Source: Welwitschia mirabilis (taxonomy: Eukaryota > Gnetophyta > Gnetopsida > Welwitschiales). Taken from it: DNA of 38,517 nt. The stretch is from contig JBOZIK010000001.1 of assembly GCA_051453625.1 (NCBI GenBank), forward strand, positions 234,514,557-234,553,073. Reading direction: 5' to 3'. Of this stretch, positions 12,028 through 24,356 are shown piece after piece. Position 1 is the first letter of the stretch; each line of letters begins with the position of its first letter. Both the position numbers and the translations under genes were made by a program. Under the pieces are notes generated by a model. It saw only the letters and a program-made list of their open reading frames with translations. It did not search any database and had not been told where the DNA came from.

Positions 12028-12081
12028 TAGTGTAATGGTAATGAATGATTAATAATAAATGGTAGGTTGGTGGTTCGAATC
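12028..12081 (+). promoter_or_regulatory. tRNA-like A and B boxes inside the LTR
   Basis: TAGTGTAATGGTAATG (12028-12043) resembles a polymerase III A box, and GGTTCGAATC (12072-12081) is a near-perfect B box, about 40 bp apart. The right LTR has the same region at about 21337-21395 in decayed form (TTTGAATC). It is likely an old tRNA-derived (SINE-type) insertion that now belongs to the LTR. It is not a functional tRNA: no acceptor or anticodon stems were found. Confidence 0.45.
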
Positions 12082-13132
12082 ACAATGCATATGTTGTACT
12101 GTATTAATTTTTGCCTAAAATAAGTGGACCCTCAAACTAATGGACCTCAACATATTTATTTATGAATTTGATTTATTTAAGTTAATATTTAAATTATTAA
12201 TAATGCTCCTCAAATTATTTACTTAAGATAATGTAAAAATACATGTAGGAATGGGGAAATATTTACATACTCCAAGGCCTTTATTATAACAATTATTGCT
12301 TTCCAACCTATTAGCATATTATTTTTACATATATACAATGGAAGATAGTTACATTAACCTACTATTCAAGTGGTAAATAAATAGCATTAATTCTACATTT
12401 TAAGATATAATCCCCAATTTATTTCTCATTATCTATCTTTAAAATTTTCAAGGAACTATTGCAAGCGGTGCATAAAATATATTCCTAACTTCAAATTTAT
12501 TGAAAAATAATTTAACAAAATATATTCACAATTGAAATTTAATAAAATTTTAAGGTAATTAACATAATTAAAGATTTCAAGCTTCTTAATAAAATTCTTC
12601 AAGAAAAACACAAAGAACATATGATTAAACTTTAATATCTTAATAGTATTTTCCATAATACAATGCTTAATGTATCAACTGAGAAAACTTCATGAGCTAT
12701 AAAGCACATACATGATAAAATAAAGTTTAACTCTCAACATCTAAGAAACATTATTTAAGAAAAGTATATTGTGATCTCATGAAACTCAGTCATATAACAA
12801 TGCGTATTTAAGACAACTGAAGGATTATAAATGATTCAACAAAATTTTTCCATCAATACTAAATCAATGATCCTCCACATCCTTATGATCACTTTAGTAT
12901 TTATACTCTAGATTTTCCATCTATAACACAAAAGTATGAGATGATAACTATGAAAATCTCATAGCTCCTAGTATGATCTAGGTAAATTTAGATAAGATAG
13001 GTAAGGATTTTCAAGAGTTAAGATAGGGAAGACAAGTATGGAGTTTATGAAAACAAGATAAATCATGAAACACTGATATTATGATTATGAAATAAGAATA
13101 ATCAATATATATTTTTTATATCTCAATCACTT

Positions 13133-13474
13133 TGTTGCCTAATTTAGTGATCTATGAAGCCCACTGCCTCATTTAGTGATATGTGATTCTCATATAATAT
13201 TTTATATTTCACTTCAATGCCTCATTTGATGATTTGTGAAGCTCACAACCTCATTTAGTGATTTGTGATTCTTATATAAATATATTTTCAACATATAATT
13301 GACTTCATTACTTCATTCAGTGATCTTTTGAGCCCACTACTTCATTCGATAATCTATGGTCAATCTAATATTCCCACTACCTCATTCGATGATTTATGAG
13401 ATTCTTACTTCACTACCTCATTTAATAATCTATGAAGCCCATTGCCTCATTCGATGATCTGTGGAATCACATAA
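13133..13474. repeat. Minisatellite of about 30-bp units in the LTR
   Basis: About nine units of the type CCTCATTTAGTGATCTATGA with AGCCCACTG recur with variable AT-rich spacers (for example near 13161, 13219, 13248, 13312, 13341, 13378, 13414 and 13444). Units show substitutions such as TTCGATGA for TTAGTGA. The same array is at 23526-23797 in the other LTR, so it predates insertion. It lies toward the U3 side for the minus-strand element. Confidence 0.75.
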
Positions 13475-15071
13475 TCATAAGTTCAAGAATCTTGGAAATA
13501 AGAGAAGTATGATAAAGTTTGATCAAGAAACATCAACTTACATCAAGAAAAATATAACATCAAGACATCAAGTACAGAAGGTGGTAAAAGTCAAGACTTA
13601 GAACAAGATTTATTCTATTTTTACCAAGCATCACATGATTTTAAATTTATTTTTCAAGAATATAAACATGAAAAACACATTAATGGAATGCATATAAAGA
13701 AAAGAACCAATAAGAAAGTAAGAAAGAATAGAACCATACCCATATGTATTCAAGTTCTTTGAAGGTCTTCCAAGTTTCTAAAGCTCCCAAACTTTCTATG
13801 ATTCAAGATTTCAAGGTAAGGTCTTTTCGAAAAAAAAAACTACACTTGAGGAAGAAAGAACTCTATTTAAAGCAAGAGAATGTAGGCAAGGTGAAAGAAC
13901 TTAAGGATATAAAAGGATATATCATGAACTAACAGTAAAGGTAGGGCTTTGATAACATCTCATAAAAGACTTATTTGACCACTAAATACTTTAATAATAT
14001 AAAAATAATGCTTTCATTTTATTACATTTAATCATAATAATGAAAAACAAAATAAGCTTCATAATTAACAATTGATCATGCATAAATTCTAGGAAGGTGA
14101 AAAAGAAATAAAAGTAAATGAAATCATCACCACTATAAGAACATTCTTAAAAATTTATAAGTAATATTTTAATCAAGATATAAGAAATGCAAGTTACAAT
14201 TTAATATAACAACATCCTAAGAACATAATATTTATATCAATTGTAGATTTCAAAATAATTAAATCTTTTTAAATAATTTTTTAAACTTAATCTTTGCATA
14301 TTTTAAAAGAAGTAAAAATGTGGATGTGATATTTCTCACCTTCATAGAAGTTTCCTCCTTAAAACTTGCCAAAAAATAAAGTATCCATTAATTAACATCT
14401 AGTTTTGTCTCTAAAGTTTCTTGGTTGTATCATATTAATCTTAAAAATATTCTCCACAATATGTATTAAAATTTTCTTTTATAAACATATGGATTTTCAC
14501 AATATTTCTAAAGATTAATTTGCAATTTATACTATAATTGATGTCTTCATATACAACATGAACCTTTTCATCTTACTAAGCACTAAAATAAAATACAAAT
14601 CATATTCCTCCTTCTTTATTTTGACAAGCTTACTACCAAGTACATGTTAGAAGTTTCTTCTTAATTGCCTTTTTATTGGAAGTAGTTGGTATAAGCTAGA
14701 CTTTAGTTTTACACTATTTCTCTTCAATAACAATTTCACATAGCTTATTCTAGGCCATTTATATCATCAATATAAAAATTCATACAACTTATTCTTATGT
14801 TAAGTGAGATGCCTAATCACCTTAATTAAATGCTAACTTCATGCCATATTGATTTTAAAATTTACACAACTCGTTTATTATTTATGACCTTCTAACCTTT
14901 TCTATTTTTTAGTTTTATAATGATTACTTAATTAGGGAAAAAGTTGTGAACTAGTGTATCTCTCATGAAAGGGATTTCCAAGAAAAATAGTTGAATATGC
15001 TTACAAATAAGTCAAACCATTTAGTTTCTTAAGATAAAATATATCAAAAATTTTCTTACTTTAATCAAGGA

Positions 15072-15566
15072 AAAATGTTCTTAAACCATTAAGTCCAACA
15101 TTGTAACCCAAATATGGTAATATAATAATCTCTTACTTTAAATTATGGCATACACTTCTAAAGTTTTATGTATAACTTCTTCAAGCCTAAGTTTCAAAAT
15201 TATAGATATCTTCCACATTACACTCCTTTATTATGCACTTCTCCTTTCAAGCTTCCTTGATACTNNNNNNNNNNNNNNNNNNNNNNNNNNNNNNNNNNNN
15301 NNNNNNNNNNNNNNNNNNNNNNNNNNNNNNNNNNNNNNNNNNNNNNNNNNNNNNNNNNNNNNNNAAAATGTTCTTAAACCATTAAGTTCAACATTGTAAC
15401 CCAAATATGGAAATATAATAATCTCTTATTTTAAATTATGGCATACACTTCTAAAGTTGTTATGTATAAATTCTTCAAGCCTAAGTTTCAAAATTATAGA
15501 TATCTTCCATATTATACTCCTTTATTATGCACTTCTTCCTTCAATACCTCTTTGAGCCTTCCCTAT
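15072..15566. repeat. 0.2-kb overlap across a 100-N gap
   Basis: 15072-15264 recurs from 15365 to about 15566 after N at 15265-15364, with a few substitutions and a small deletion at the end of copy 1. It is another contig-end overlap. Confidence 0.8.
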
Positions 15567-17974
15567 GAATAATCTAGTTGAATTTTCACTTCAATGATTT
15601 ACATGTACAATATCATCTTTAAGACTAATAAGTCAAGAATAGAATGTATGAAATAAGGCTATCCAAGTATAAACCAAATAAGTATATAAGTAATTTTAGA
15701 TTAATTAAGAGTAAGTAATGTATAACTCATAAGATTAAAGGGTATAATCCATTCAAATAAGATTACAACTTTAATCATTTAATAATAGGATTAGCTAGTT
15801 AAGAATTATTATGTAGATAAGAATTATAAGATGTAAGGGATTTTGATACGAATTCATAAGAAAGGCACTAACATGAGATATAGAAGGTTCGAACAAGTAA
15901 GAAACTCTTAAACGATATGCAAGAATAATCATACAAGAAAGAAATTAGATAAAATAGAGACCATATAGTAAAATAGATTAATCCAAAAAACTTTACAAAG
16001 TAAAGATCATGGAACCATATAATGAATTAATGATAAACCATGATCATAGCATCTTTTCTCTCCATAGACTTAGTACTAACATGACCCTGTTTCTTCTTCA
16101 ATTCATTATCACCATCAGTACATTCTTTATGACTTGTGAGGCTCATTAGTACCTTCTTTCCACATCTTCTTCCTATCATTAATATCTAAAATCATAGTTT
16201 AGTTAGAAGTTTACATAGCTTTTATTTCTTAATCTATATTTTTAAGACAAAAACTCCTATAGAATAGGCTTGATGTTATAATCTTAATTGCTTGTGTACC
16301 CTTATTATTCTACATTTCATCAATAGTAATAAAGCCTTCATAAAAACTTTAATATAAGTGAAAGAAAAATTACTTCAATATAAACAACCTCTAGATTTGA
16401 CTATATAACATATTCTATACATTTTTTGTAGGTGATTCTTATATCTTTCTTTCAAGATAGTTTCTAACATAATGAGGTCTCTAACATAGAAAACACCCCA
16501 TGATCTTGAAATCATTAGATAAATTTAAAATAATGATCATTTATTGATAGCATCTCATAATCTATATCTTCCTTAAGTTGGATAAGTATGATTTCTTTCT
16601 TAAAGTTTATGTGTTTCTATAGTATTAACTAAAGCCTTATTTACTCTACTTATTCCTTNNNNNNNNNNNNNNNNNNNNNNNNNNNNNNNNNNNNNNNNNN
16701 NNNNNNNNNNNNNNNNNNNNNNNNNNNNNNNNNNNNNNNNNNNNNNNNNNNNNNNNNNGACATACACTTCTTAAGTTTTATGTATAACTTATTCAAGCCT
16801 AATTTTCAAAATTATTGATATCTTCCACATTACACTCCTTTATTATGCACTTCTTCCTTCAATACTTCTTTGAAACTTCCCTATGAATAATTTAGTTGAA
16901 TTTCCACTTCAACAATTTACATGTACAATATCATATTTAAGCCTAATAAGTCAAGGATAGAATGTATGAAATAAGGCTATTCAAGTATAAACTAAATAAG
17001 TATATAAGGAATTTTAGATTAATTGAGAGCAAGTAATGTCTAATCCATAAGGTTAAAGTGCATAATCCATCCAAATAAGATTACAACTTTAATTGTTTAA
17101 TAATAGGATTAGCTAGTTAAGACTTATCATGTAGATAAGAATTATAAGATGTAAGGGATTTTGATAGAAATTCATAAGAAAGGCAGTAACATGAGATATA
17201 GGAGGTTCGAACAAGTAAGAAACTCTTAAATGATATGCAAGAATAATCATACAAGAAAGAAATTAGAGAAAATAGATACCATATAGCAAAATAGATTATG
17301 CCACAAAACTTTACAAAGTAAAGATCATGGAACCATATAAGAAATTAATGATAAACCATGATCATAGCATCTTTTCTCCATAGAATTAGTACTAACATAA
17401 CCCTATTTCTTCTTCAATTCATTTTTACCATCAATATGTTCTTTATGACTTGTGAGGCTTATTAGTACCTTCTTTTCACATCTTCTTGCTATCATTAATA
17501 TCTAAAACCTTAGTCTAGTTGGAAATTTATAGAGATTTTATTTCTTAATCTATATTTTTAAGATAAAAACTCATAAGGAATAGGCTTGATGTTATAATCT
17601 TAATTTCCTGTGTACCCTTATTATTCTACATTTCATCAATAGTAATAAAGCATTCATAAAAACTTTAATAGAAGTGGAAGAAAAATTACTTCAATAGAAA
17701 CAAACTCTTGATTTGACTATATAACATATTCTATACATTTTTTGTAGGTGCTTCTTATATCTTTCTTTTAAGATAGTTTCTAACATAATAAGGTCTCTAA
17801 CATAGAAAACAGCCCATGATCTTGAAATCATTAGATAAATTTAAAATAACAATCATTTCTTGATAGCATCTCATAATCTATATCTTCCTTGAGTTGGATA
17901 AGTATGATTTCTTTCTTAAAGTTTATGTGTTTCTCTAGTATTAACTAAAGCCTTATTTACTCTACTTATTCCTT
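15440..17974. repeat. 1.2-kb overlap across a 100-N gap
   Basis: 15440-16658 recurs at 16759-17974 after N at 16659-16758, nearly base for base with scattered substitutions. Copy 1 ends at TTATTCCTT and copy 2 continues with TGATCATAC. The first part (15145-15264) is present a third time because of the preceding overlap. Confidence 0.85.
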
Positions 17975-18291
17975 TGATCATACTTGTATTCTAAGTGAAT
18001 GATTTCTCCATGCTTGCACTCTTCTATATCTTAAGGTATTCTTCTTTTTGCTCTAATATTTTTATTCATGATATCTGATTCTTCACTAGTTCTAGTCTTC
18101 TCTAAGGCTTTTGCAATAGTCTTTAGTTGAAATAATTTAACTTCATTTAAAATTACTAGATATAGATTAGTCATAAATCTTTTAATCTTTATTTTTTTAT
18201 ACCTATTTATATGATTGTAGAACTTGTTGACCTTTACATTTATGAAGAGTTCTGAGATGTATCTACCTCTATATCTTCTTTTAAATTTTTT
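17970..18291 (-). pseudogene. Ty3-type gag remnant in the LARD-like element
   Basis: On the minus strand a frame without stops runs from 18291 to a stop at 18033 (86 codons, no plausible start). It reads FKRRYRGRYISELF, then KVNKFYNHINRY, KKIKIKRFMTNLYL, and LKTIAKALEKTRTSEES. This follows the order of the gag domain of plant Ty3 elements: an FK-RY segment, an EY-F--LSRY segment, a KI-RF--GL segment, and a TYAEA-D-A---E segment. Residues continue in frame after the stop to about 17970. The position about 530 bp downstream of the primer site, on the same strand, supports it. It was recognised by eye; a profile search would decide. Confidence 0.45.
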
Positions 18292-18821
18292 TCATTTCAT
18301 AAGTGTTAAAAATAATGATCAAAGTATTTTTGCATTTCACCATATTTCTACATTCCACCATAAAGTTGCTCTTTTAACAAGTTGTTAAGTAGTGAAATTG
18401 TATAATTGTAAATTGTTTTACATACAATCAATCATGCTTCCACGTGTACCATGTTTTTGATACCTTTAAAGAGTTGAAGGATTCATCCTCTTAAATTACA
18501 CCATCATTTTCTTAATACCATCTTCCCACTCAGTGATTTACTCATAAACTCATCCACTAAGTTGCTAACTAAGGATTCACTAAAGTTGAAACTTTAGTTA
18601 TTTAGTTAACTATCCTTCTTGAGGCCATGTTAATCATATGGAGGTCAACTACACATATTACAAATCTATATTTCATATTAAAACTTGCAACTTTAACAAA
18701 GTTAAGCCAAGTGAAATTACAACCTACATTTCAACCATAGTTATTCCTAGTGAATTCATCAATCTATTCTCTAATGTTGAAATGAATTTACAACTATTAT
18801 GCCCAACAAAATCACAACCTA

Positions 18822-18834
18822 GGCTCTAATATCA
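18822..18834 (-). other. Primer binding site, initiator tRNA-Met type
   Basis: Plus-strand GGCTCTAATATCA is the reverse complement of TGGTATCAGAGCC with two mismatches, both of C-to-T/G-to-A type. It sits three bases from the TG at 18838 where the long LTR begins, the spacing seen in plant Ty3 elements ending GTTACA. This fixes the minus orientation and marks 18838 as the inner end of the 5' LTR. Confidence 0.65.
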
Positions 18835-19457
18835 AGATGTAACCTTCCAAACTTCTATGGTTGAAAATCTTCAAACTTGATGCTCTGATATCAAAATGAA
18901 GAGTCAAAATTTAGTAATCTTTAATACACATGAAGATAGCATCAGATTATCTAGAGAATATCATACTATGGTTGAAGTTCCAATAATAAGAGAAAGAAAC
19001 TGATAATAAAGAGCATAGTAAGTTCCATGGTTTAGAAAACCAAGTTATTAAATGTGTAAATAGTTTTAAATATAAATTAATGCTTAATCACTATTCATAA
19101 AAATCCTAGTTGCTTTAAGGCCAAGTTCTTAAGACATGAAATTTAGTTTACCTTTAAAAAATGAATTGCTATAATTTTGAAATTGATTTATAAGGGATTT
19201 ACTTATAGAGAAGGAGTCTAAGCATCCCTAGATCAATTATGGATTCAAGAATTGTTAAAATATAAGTTGTGAAGTATACATAAGTATAACATTATAGGTT
19301 CTAACTTCATTATTATTTTATTAGAGTTAATATTATTATTATGAGTTTAAATAGTAATAATTCAAGGGCTAAATTAAAATATGAGGGAAGAGTTCCATTA
19401 AAGACTCAATTGAAGATCATTGCCAATTTATTATTATATGTATATATATATATATAT

Positions 19458-19901
19458 GGATCCTTTATCTATAAAATATTCACNNNNNNNNNNNNNNNNN
19501 NNNNNNNNNNNNNNNNNNNNNNNNNNNNNNNNNNNNNNNNNNNNNNNNNNNNNNNNNNNNNNNNNNNNNNNNNNNNNNNNNNNNNNNNNNNNNNNNNNNN
19601 NNNNNNNNNNNNNNNNNNNNNNNNNNNNNNNNNNNNNNNNNNNNNNNNNNNNNNNNNNNNNNNNNNNNNNNNNNNNNNNNNNNNNNNNNNNNNNNNNNNN
19701 NNNNNNNNNNNNNNNNNNNNNNNNNNNNNNNNNNNNNNNNNNNNNNNNNNNNNNNNNNNNNNNNNNNNNNNNNNNNNNNNNNNNNNNNNNNNNNNNNNNN
19801 NNNNNNNNNNNNNNNNNNNNNNNNNNNNNNNNNNNNNNNNNATAGACACAACTATATATCACTGACAATTTATTATCAATTATACTTGTGTCAAATCATT
19901 T

Positions 19902-19946
<45 letters not shown>

Positions 19947-19975
19947 TGTGGATCCTTTATCTATAAAATATTCAC
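19458..19975. repeat. 26-bp repeat flanking a 358-N gap
   Basis: GGATCCTTTATCTATAAAAT plus TATTCAC at 19458-19483 runs into N (19484-19841) and recurs at 19950-19975. The left LTR has the corresponding sequence once (about 9302-9328). The gap has an estimated size rather than 100 N. Long TA runs on both sides are a likely cause of the break. Confidence 0.65.
19904..19942. repeat. (TA)n microsatellite
   Basis: An uninterrupted AT dinucleotide run of about 39 bases. Shorter TA runs occur at the equivalent place in the left LTR (about 9283-9296) and at 19438-19457. Confidence 0.95.
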
Positions 19976-20142
19976 ACATATAGTATTTGTTCATTAAATG
20001 GTATAGAATATTAGATTTTTATATTGCAACAATCAATTATTTAACTATGATGTAGCTATAGTGTGGTCATATGCTAATTCATCCATATTATACACTCATT
20101 TATAGGTTGAAAGTGAAATGGTTGTAAGAAAGTATTATAATA

Positions 20143-20210
20143 AAAAGGGATAATAGTTAATAATTTAAGTCTTATTTAGAGCTAAGACTATAACCTAATG
20201 CTCCATTAAA
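20143..20210. repeat. Second copy of the 68-bp invariant block
   Basis: Identical to 9519-9586, including the AGTCTTA/TAAGACT hairpin (20168-20174 and 20183-20189). Confidence 0.6.
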
Positions 20211-21691
20211 GACCACCATATAACACAAAGCACCATGTAAAAATGGAAACATCGTGCTGGAGAAAAATGAAAGGATGTAGGTGCATGGATGACATCCCAA
20301 ATGATATTTTTATCAAATGCTAGAATTTCAAGGGTCTGAATGACAACAATACGCATTAGATGATGGTTAACTTAGCACTTTATGGATTGGAATAGCACTG
20401 AGAAGAGACACTATACATATTAAAGAGAGAGAACATCAAGAGAGATTACACTATGGATTACTAAACAGTTAGTATTATGGTTATGCAAGCAGATAATGAT
20501 GCAAATTCAGATTTTACTATGAAGGAAAGAATATATTGTGCTATTATTATTTATTTTCCCCAAAAATGCATTTCATCATCATACACCAAAGGAAGAAGAA
20601 GGACAGTACCAAGGTTTTTTTAGGAAGAATCATCCTTAATAAAAGATGCACAAATGATCAATGTGGGGGTAGAAATACTATGAGATAGGGTCTTACTTCA
20701 TATTGATATGACATAATAAAGGTAAGTGAGCAACCATTTCATATAGTTAAAACATAACTAAAAAAATACTTAATTCAACTACCTAAGCACCCTTTTAGAG
20801 TAACACATCTAGCAATTAAAGGTTAAAGCATTATGCCTGAATCTTAAAGCATTTTAGATGTGTCTAAATCATTATGCCTGCATTTTGAAGCATTTTAGAT
20901 GCATTGGCTTTAGAACATGTTGGTCTTATTCCATGCGGAATGCATTTTTACCTACTTTACCTAATATTTGAATGTTAGTTGATACTTCAAGAAAGAATAT
21001 GTTCAATATTAATCATTTCTAAACATTACTAATCTAAATATATCACCTTCAGCTATGAATGTTGTTGTGCCTGCTTTAAGGAAGTGGTTCTAAAAATTAA
21101 ATAACTCTCTAATAATTGCTTTTATCCTCTCCTTTCTATCTGATATTAAAGGTTTCATCCTTTGGTTGTACTTATGAATTGTAAATCAGTCTACTGCACA
21201 TGATGCTATTTTTGATTTAGAAATAGTTCCTTTCCATATGTATAATACATTCAATGTACAAATGAGAACGCAGGATTTAAGTAATGAAAAATAGGCTTTA
21301 CAAGTAAGTAAATCAGTTTCCTACTAGAAACTACTTAGTAGCATAATAGTTATGGATGATTAATGCTAAATGGTATGTTGATGATTTGAATCATAGTGCA
21401 CATGGTAGACTGTATTAATTTTTGTCTAAAATAAATAGATCCTCAGACTAATGACCCTCAACATATTTATTTATAACACTGATTAAATAATTTTTTAATG
21501 CTCTTTAAACATATTCATTTAATTTAGTATTTGAATAATTACTAATGCTCCTCAACTGATTTACCTAAGATAACATTAAAAAATATAGGATTGGTGAAAA
21601 ATTTACATATGCTAAGGCCTCTATTATAAATCTTATTGCTTTTCAACCTATTAACATATTATTTCCACATAAATACAATGTAAGAGAGTTA

Positions 21692-22567
21692 CAGTAGCCT
21701 ACTATTCAAGTAGTAAATAAATATTATTAACTCTAAATTTGAAGATATAATCCCCAATTTATTTCTCATTATTTATCTTTAAAAGTTTTAAGGAACTATT
21801 GCAAGTGGTGCATAAAATATATTACCAACTTTAAATTTATTGAAAAATAATTCAAGAAAATATATTCACAATTAATATTTAATAGAACTTCAAGGTAATT
21901 AACATAATTGAATATTTCAATATTCTTAATAAAATTTGTCAAGAAAAGTACAAAGAAAATATGATTAAATTTTCATATATCAATAGTATTTTTCGTAATA
22001 TAATGCTTAATGTATCAACTAAGAAAACTTCATAATCTGTAAAGCACACACATGATAAAATGAAGTTTAAGTCTCAACANNNNNNNNNNNNNNNNNNNNN
22101 NNNNNNNNNNNNNNNNNNNNNNNNNNNNNNNNNNNNNNNNNNNNNNNNNNNNNNNNNNNNNNNNNNNNNNNNNNNNNNNCATTAGCCTACTATTCAAGTG
22201 GTAAATAAATATCATTAACTCTACATTTTAAGATATAATCCCTAATTTATTTCTCATTATTTATCTTTAAAATTTTTAAGGAACTATTGCAAGTGGTGCA
22301 TAAAATATATTGCCAACTTCAAATTTATTGAAAAATAATTCAAGAAAATATATTCACAATTAATATTTAATAAAACTTCAAGGTAATTAACATAACTAAA
22401 TGTTTCAATCTTTTTAATAACATTTGTCAAGAAAAGTACAAAGAAAATACGATTAAATTTTCATATTTCAATAGTATTTTCCATAATACAATGCTTAATG
22501 TATCAACTGAGAAAACTTCATAAAATGTAAAGCACACACATGATAAAATGAAGTTTAACTCTCAACA
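21692..22567. repeat. 0.39-kb overlap across a 100-N gap
   Basis: 21692-22079 recurs at 22180-22567 after N at 22080-22179. Both copies are 388 bases with scattered substitutions. The left LTR carries this region once (about 12345-12740). Confidence 0.85.
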
Positions 22568-23373
22568 CATCCAAGAAAAATTATTTAAGAAAAGTATATT
22601 ATGTTCTCAAGAAACTCAGTCATATGACACCAAGTATTTAAGACTACTGAAGGATTACAAATTATTCAGCAAAATTTTCGATCAATACTATATCAATGAT
22701 CTTTTACATCCTTATGCCCACTTTAGCATTTATACTCTAGAGTTTTTACCTGTCATACAAAAGAATAGAATGAGAACTATGAAAATCTCATAGTTCTTAG
22801 TATAGTCTNNNNNNNNNNNNNNNNNNNNNNNNNNNNNNNNNNNNNNNNNNNNNNNNNNNNNNNNNNNNNNNNNNNNNNNNNNNNNNNNNNNNNNNNNNNN
22901 NNNNNNNNCAATTTGACAATCAATGATATTTGTGATAAAATATACAACTAAATATTCAAGATTTTTGATAAAGTTTTTGAAGTAACAAATGAAGAATATG
23001 ATCTACAATCATCACATTTCATTACTACAAATTTCAGGAAATATTCAATATTTAGTACAATATGTATCTCTGAGTAAACTTCATAATTCACAAATAACAC
23101 ATATAATAAAATGGAGTTTAACTTTCATCACAATCAAGGAACATTATATAGAAAAGCATATTATGTTCTCATGAAACTCAGTCATATAACACCAAGTATT
23201 TAAGACTAATAAAGGATTATAATTTATTTAGTAAATTGTTTTGTCATCAATGCTAGATCAATGATCCTCCACATTCTTATGTCCACTTTAGCATTTACAC
23301 TCTAGATTTTCTATGTGTCACACAAAAGTATGGGATGAGAATTGTGAAAATATCATAGCTTCCAATATGATTC
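22325..23373. repeat. Diverged overlap across a 100-N gap
   Basis: 22325-22808 corresponds to 22909-23373 after N at 22809-22908, but the two differ much more than other overlaps, especially at 22909-23060. Shared words include AAACTCAGTCATAT and ACACCAAGTATTTAAGACTA. This join probably connects two different copies of the LTR family. Confidence 0.7.
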
Positions 23374-23525
23374 AGATAAGGCTAGGCAAGATAGGTAAGG
23401 ATTTTCAAGAGTTAAGATAGAAAAGACAAGTAAGAACTTTAAGAAAATAAGATAAATCATGAAATATCAACCTTATGGTTATGAAAGAAGAATAATAAAT
23501 ATATATTTTTCATATATTTCAATTA

Positions 23526-23797
23526 CTTCATTATCTCATATGGTGATCTGTAAAGCCCACTACCTCATTTAGTGATTTGTTGTTCTTATGTAATATTTTA
23601 TATTTCACTCGACTGCCTCATTTAATAACCTATGAAGCCCATGCCTTATTCAATGATATGTGGTTCTCATATAAATATATTTCTACATACCATTAACTTC
23701 ACGGCCTCATTCAGTGATCTGTGAAGCCCATTTCCTAACTCTATGATCTATGGTCAATGTGATATCCTCACTGCCTCATTTGACGATCTATGGAATT
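23526..23797. repeat. Minisatellite of about 30-bp units, right LTR
   Basis: Same unit as 13133-13474 (CCTCATTTAGTGAT, TATGAAGCCCA), about seven or eight units with altered spacers. The two arrays align in order, with fewer units here. Confidence 0.7.
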
Positions 23798-24241
23798 ACA
23801 TAATCATAAGTTTAAGAATATTGAAAATAAGAAAGTATGATAAAGTTTAATTATGAAACATTAACTCATATTAAGAACAACATAACATCAAGACATCAAG
23901 TACAAAAGGTGGTAGAAGTCAAGACTTGGAACAAGATTGATTCTATTTCTATCAAACATCACATGATTTTACATTCATGTTACAAGAATATAAAAATGAA
24001 AAACTCATTAATGGAATGTATATAAAGAAAATAACCAATATGGAAGTAAGAAATAATAGAACCATACCCATATGTATTTGAGTTCTTTAAAGATCTTCCA
24101 AGTTTCCAAAGATCCTAGACTTCCTTAGATTTAATATTTCAAGGAAAGGTCTTTTTAAAAAAAAAAACTAGATTTGAGGGAGAAAGAACTCTATTTAAAG
24201 TAAGAAAATGTAGGTAAGGTAAAAGAACTTAAGTATACAAA

Positions 24242-24356
24242 NNNNNNNNNNNNNNNNNNNNNNNNNNNNNNNNNNNNNNNNNNNNNNNNNNNNNNNNNNN
24301 NNNNNNNNNNNNNNNNNNNNNNNNNNNNNNNNNNNNNNNNNNNNNNNNNNNNNNNN
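24242..24356. other. Sized gap of 115 N
   Basis: The flanks match the left LTR around 13917 and 14036, where the intervening sequence is about 118 bases. This gap is a true gap of correct size without duplicated flanks, unlike the 100-N gaps. Confidence 0.9.

Larger units (their letters stand above)
8683..14338 (-). repeat. 3' LTR of the LARD-like element
   Basis: Homology with the right copy runs from the TG at 8683 to about 14324. The next CA, at 14337-14338, followed by a pyrimidine-rich stretch (TTTCCTCCTT around 14350, a possible polypurine tract on the minus strand), is a plausible terminus. The copy contains an internal assembly duplication (10149-11995), a 340-bp segment missing from the right copy (9592-9930), tRNA-like boxes (12028-12081) and a minisatellite (13133-13474). 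By eye the two LTRs differ at many sites, which suggests an old insertion. Small open frames such as 9795-10070 and 12456-12656 are chance. Confidence 0.6.
14339..18837 (-). other. Internal region of the LARD-like element, mostly non-coding
   Basis: It lies between the two LTRs. Apart from the gag-like frame at 17970-18291 and the primer site, I recognise no protease, reverse transcriptase or integrase motif on either strand. It is inflated by two contig overlaps (15072-15566 and 15440-17974); the true length is probably near 3 kb. The open frames at 15145-15399 and 18638-18829 run through N or lack any family resemblance. Confidence 0.5.

Noticed and set aside
12028-12081. A tRNA gene
   Set aside because: Only A-box-like and B-box-like motifs are present; acceptor, anticodon and T stems do not form, and the second copy is decayed.
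13133-13474. CRISPR-like array of 30-bp repeats
   Set aside because: Units are degenerate, spacers are irregular and AT-rich, no cas genes exist, and the context is a plant LTR.
19341-19868. Several open frames of 120-174 codons on both strands
   Set aside because: They consist almost wholly of N (19484-19841) and exist only because N has no stop codons. The same applies to frames across 34057-34854, 35112-35468 and 35763-36267.
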